Source: Pseudomonas sp. PDM04
Lineage (GTDB): Bacteria > Pseudomonadota > Gammaproteobacteria > Pseudomonadales > Pseudomonadaceae
Direction: 5' to 3'
Assembly (NCBI RefSeq): GCF_014851765.1
Contig: NZ_JACVAI010000003.1
Location: 124,001 to 188,000 of the forward strand
Length of the DNA: 64,000 nucleotides
The notes beneath the pieces were generated by a model. It was not told where the DNA came from, did not search any database, and saw only the letters and a list, made by a program, of their open reading frames with translations. Shown piece by piece: positions 61,499 through 64,000 of the stretch (position 1 is the first letter of the stretch; the number at the start of each line of letters is the position of its first letter). A program made the translations under genes and the position numbers.

Positions 61499-61892
61499 GG
61501 GCTTCTCGGCTGATTGGGATGAGGAGGGCGTGCTCCCCGAAAAAGTGCCAAGTGTACCGCAACCACTGGTTTTGGCGCGGTGCGAAGGGCAATTCGCCGG
61601 CCTTCGGCGGCCCTTATGCATTTTTTTCCCGATTTAGAGCAATAAAGCTGACCAAATGGGTAGGGAGAAGCGGATATTTCCTTGTCTCTGTGCTAGTTTT
61701 GCCCGGTCTTGCGCGAAGTCACTGCGTTAAGCGTGCAGTCAGCAAATGTCAGGTCGAACCAAACCCTGATTTCGGTATCTATAACCCCGATCCCGCGGTT
61801 ATTGGCCGAGGGTGCCAGATCCAGAAGATCGGGCTCGATGGCTGACACTGCACTCTGCAATCCATATGAATTTGATAGGGAAGGAACACTAC
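61499..61892 (+). promoter_or_regulatory. Upstream region of hupN
   Basis: A 394-base gap between divergent yejK and hupN. It contains a good Shine-Dalgarno (GGAAGGA) before hupN and AT-rich stretches around 61620-61690 and 61770-61800. No promoter with convincing -35 and -10 elements, riboswitch or small gene was recognised. Confidence 0.4.
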
Positions 61893-62174
61893 ATGGCTCT
61901 TACTAAAGACCAACTGATCGCCGACATCGCTGAAGCTATCGACGCGCCAAAAACCACCGCGCGTAACGCTCTGGACCAACTGGGCCAAATCGTTGCTGAT
62001 CAGCTGGAAAACGGCGGCGAAATCACTCTGCCAGGTATCGGCAAACTGAAAGTGACCGAGCGTCCTGCCCGTACTGGCCGTAACCCATCGACTGGCGCTG
62101 CCATCGAAATCGCTGCCAAGAAAGTGATCAAGCTGGTTGTGGCCAAAGGCCTGACCGATGCGATCAACAAGTAA
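61893..62174 (+). CDS. hupN: HU-family DNA-binding protein HupN
   Basis: A 93-residue histone-like protein with the HU/IHF dimerisation core and arm (ITLPGIGKLKVTERPARTGRNPSTGAAIEI). It bends DNA nonspecifically. Position between yejK and valS matches hupN of P. putida as remembered. ATG 61893 is set by the Shine-Dalgarno and HU N terminus (MALTKDQLIADIAEAI). A strong terminator follows. Confidence 0.92.
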   Translation: MALTKDQLIADIAEAIDAPKTTARNALDQLGQIVADQLENGGEITLPGIGKLKVTERPARTGRNPSTGAAIEIAAKKVIKLVVAKGLTDAINK

Positions 62175-62182
62175 GACGCAGT

Positions 62183-62224
62183 AAAAAAAGCCGTGCTCCG
62201 GAGCGATCCGGGCACGGCTTTTTT
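62183..62224. terminator. Bidirectional terminator between hupN and rlmF
   Basis: A 9-bp stem (AAGCCGTGC / GCACGGCTT) has six T residues on the + strand side and seven on the - strand side, so it can end both convergent genes. Confidence 0.9.
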
Positions 62225-62257
62225 GTGCCTGTGTTTCAGCCTCTGTGGGAGGGCTGG

Positions 62258-63280
62258 TCAGTTTTTGCTCGCCCAACGCTGGCGCCACACCTGCTGCTGC
62301 TCCCGGGTCTGGAAAGTCCAGGCGACGAAGCGGCTTTGTTTCTGCCCCTGGGCCATTTCCACCACCTGGCTGTGCAGGGCGCCGGCCTTTTTCAGCGCGG
62401 CCTGAATCGCCGGCAGGTTCGAGGCTTTCGACACCAGCGTGCTGAACCATAAAACCTGCTGGCCCACCCGTGCGCTCTCGCTGATCAGTTGCGTGACGAA
62501 ACGTGCCTCACCGCCCTCGCACCACAGCTCCGCTGCCTGGCCGCCAAAGTTCAGCACCGGCAGCTTGCGTTTCGGGTCGGCCTTGCCCAGCGCCCGCCAT
62601 TTGCGGCTGCTGCCGCGTGTGGCTTCTTCCAGGGAGGCGTGGAACGGCGGGTTGCACATCGTCAGGTCAAATTGTTCGGTGCTTTCGAGCAAGCCCAGCA
62701 GGATGTGTTTGCGCTCGGTCTGCTGGCGAATCTGGATGGCCTTGTTCAAACCGTTGGCCGCGACAATGGTTCTGGCCGAGGCGATGGCGGTGGTATCGAT
62801 GTCCGACCCGACAAATTGCCAGCGGTAATCGCTGTGGCCGATCAGCGGATACACGCAATTGGCGCCAGTGCCCACGTCCAGCACCTTGACTGCGGTGCCA
62901 CGGGGAATCATGCCGTCATTGCCGCTGGCCAGCAGGTCGGCGAGAAAGTGCACGTAATCGGCACGGCCAGGCACCGGCGGGCACAGGTAGTCGGCGGGAA
63001 TGTCCCAATGGGTAATGCCGTAGAACGCCTTGAGCAACGCCCGATTGAACACCCGCACCGCTTCCGGGCTGGCGAAGTCGATGCTTTCCTTGCCGTACGG
63101 ATTGATGATCACGAACTTCGCCAGCTCCGGCGTGCTTTTGATCAGTGCCGCAAAGTCGTAGCGACCCTGGTGGCGATTGCGCGGATGCAGGCTGGCCTTT
63201 TCCCGGGGTGCGACGTGTTTGGCCGGGGCCTCTGGGTCAGGCTTCTTGTGCGCGGGTCTGGGTGTACGAGGGACGGACAT
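62258..63280 (-). CDS. rlmF: 23S rRNA (adenine-1618-N6)-methyltransferase RlmF
   Basis: A 340-residue SAM-dependent methyltransferase. A basic Pro/Lys-rich N-terminal tail is followed by the family hallmark [17 protein letters not shown], the SAM motif [18 protein letters not shown] and the catalytic NPPF motif (MCNPPFHAS) for N6-adenine methylation. ATG 63280 is chosen; ATG 63301 would add seven residues and no ribosome site distinguishes them. Confidence 0.93.
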   Translation of the reverse strand: MSVPRTPRPAHKKPDPEAPAKHVAPREKASLHPRNRHQGRYDFAALIKSTPELAKFVIINPYGKESIDFASPEAVRVFNRALLKAFYGITHWDIPADYLCPPVPGRADYVHFLADLLASGNDGMIPRGTAVKVLDVGTGANCVYPLIGHSDYRWQFVGSDIDTTAIASARTIVAANGLNKAIQIRQQTERKHILLGLLESTEQFDLTMCNPPFHASLEEATRGSSRKWRALGKADPKRKLPVLNFGGQAAELWCEGGEARFVTQLISESARVGQQVLWFSTLVSKASNLPAIQAALKKAGALHSQVVEMAQGQKQSRFVAWTFQTREQQQVWRQRWASKN

Positions 63281-63369
63281 GGTGGTGATCGATTCGGACA
63301 TGGCTGAAAGTGGCGGGCATTGTCCCACATCCAGCGGGTGTGAACCCAATCGCGAGATACAGGCCGCCC

Positions 63370-63400
63370 ACTGTGGGAGCGAGCAGGCTCGCACCCACAT
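63370..63400. repeat. REP element
   Basis: ACTGTGGGAGCGAGCAGGCTCGCACCCACATGG, a single REP between valS and rlmF with the core inverted relative to its flanks compared with other copies. Confidence 0.82.
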
Positions 63401-63430
63401 GGAGATTTCATGGGGAGAAAAGGCAGGCAC

Positions 63431-63463
63431 AAAAAAGGGAGGCCGTTGCGGGCCTCCCTTTTT
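63431..63463 (-). terminator. Terminator of valS
   Basis: An 8-bp GC stem (GGGAGGCC / GGCCTCCC with one extra G) flanked by A6 and T5 runs, 16 bases beyond the valS stop on the minus strand. Confidence 0.88.
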
Positions 63464-63478
63464 CGTTACGACTTGCCG

Positions 63479-64000
63479 TTACAGGCTGGCAATCCGCGCG
63501 TGCTGCTCGGCCAACTTGCCCAGCGCCTGTTCGGCTTCGGCCAGCTTGGCGCGTTCTTTCTCGATGACTTCAGCCGGGGCCTTGTCGACGAAGCCGGCGT
63601 TGGACAGCTTGCCGCCGACCCGCTGGACTTCGCCCTGCAGGCGCTGGATTTCCTTGTCCAGACGCGCCAGTTCGGCGCCCTTGTCGATCAGCCCGGCCAT
63701 CGGCACCAGCACTTCCATCTCACCCACCAGTGCAGTGGCGGACAGCGGAGCTTCTTCGCCAGCGGCCAGCACGGTGATCGATTCCAGGCGCGCCAGTTTC
63801 TTCAGCAGCGCTTCGTTCTCGGTGAGGCGACGCTGATCTTCGGCACTGACGTTCTTCAGGAACAGCGGCAGCGGTTTGCCCGGGCCGATGTTCATTTCGC
63901 CACGGATGTTACGCGTGCCGAGCATCAGGCCCTTGAGCCATTCGATGTCGTCTTCGGCAGCCGGATCGATGCGCTCTTCGTTGGCCACCGGCCAGGCTTG
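63479..64000 (-). CDS. valS: Valyl-tRNA synthetase, C-terminal part
   Basis: The frame runs off the window edge; 173 residues are visible. They include the end of the anticodon-binding domain ([28 protein letters not shown]) and the C-terminal tRNA-binding coiled coil ([42 protein letters not shown]), both characteristic of ValS. The gene ends at a strong terminator. Confidence 0.95.
   Translation of the reverse strand, partial: QAWPVANEERIDPAAEDDIEWLKGLMLGTRNIRGEMNIGPGKPLPLFLKNVSAEDQRRLTENEALLKKLARLESITVLAAGEEAPLSATALVGEMEVLVPMAGLIDKGAELARLDKEIQRLQGEVQRVGGKLSNAGFVDKAPAEVIEKERAKLAEAEQALGKLAEQHARIASL

Overview
The window is chromosomal DNA of a fluorescent-group Pseudomonas. It is GC-rich and carries the Pseudomonas-type division and cell-wall cluster. 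The esterase has its catalytic triad at the same residue numbers as P. fluorescens EstB. Many copies of the Pseudomonas REP palindrome (core GCGAGC-N-GCTCGC, often flanked by TGTGGGA/TCCCACA) lie between genes. No rRNA, tRNA, CRISPR array, insertion sequence or integrase was seen.

Layout. 1-15,455: the dcw cluster on the + strand (3' part of ftsI, then murE, murF, mraY, murD, ftsW, murG, murC, ddlB, ftsQ, ftsA, ftsZ, lpxC), mostly with overlapping stop/start codons, ending at a terminator. 15,456-24,208: a diguanylate cyclase, a small exported protein and a MexMN-like RND efflux operon with its own two-component system (all - strand). 24,209-32,077: a small basic protein, an Aer-type energy taxis receptor, a YkgJ-type Cys-cluster protein, a small periplasmic protein, a GNAT acetyltransferase, CheV, and the divergent norR/hmp nitric-oxide pair. 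32,085-37,371: dauBAR (D-arginine catabolism), rhlB and the esterase gene estB. 37,840-42,019: the aapJQMP general amino-acid ABC transporter.

42,062-58,105 looks like an accessory block. It holds a subtilisin-like protease without a signal peptide, a decayed mqsR/mqsA toxin-antitoxin pair, a GntR regulator with an MFS exporter, and a large chaperone-usher locus. That locus has nine DUF1120-type proteins (one with two domains), one usher, one PapD-like chaperone and an orphan LuxR-type response regulator. From 58,111 the core resumes: GST-like protein, GIY-YIG protein, NTF2-like protein, membrane glutaredoxin, yejK/ndpA, hupN, rlmF and the 3' end of valS.

The strongest candidate for an under-described system is the DUF1120 chaperone-usher locus. 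Its subunits carry pilin hallmarks: signal peptide, alternating N-terminal strand, two conserved cysteines, and Tyr at or next to the C terminus. Both pilin transcription units, which flank the response regulator gene, share an 18-of-19-bp identical box followed at the same distance by TAWATTGC. This suggests one activator drives both. Gene family and synteny statements come from memory of known families; nothing was searched.
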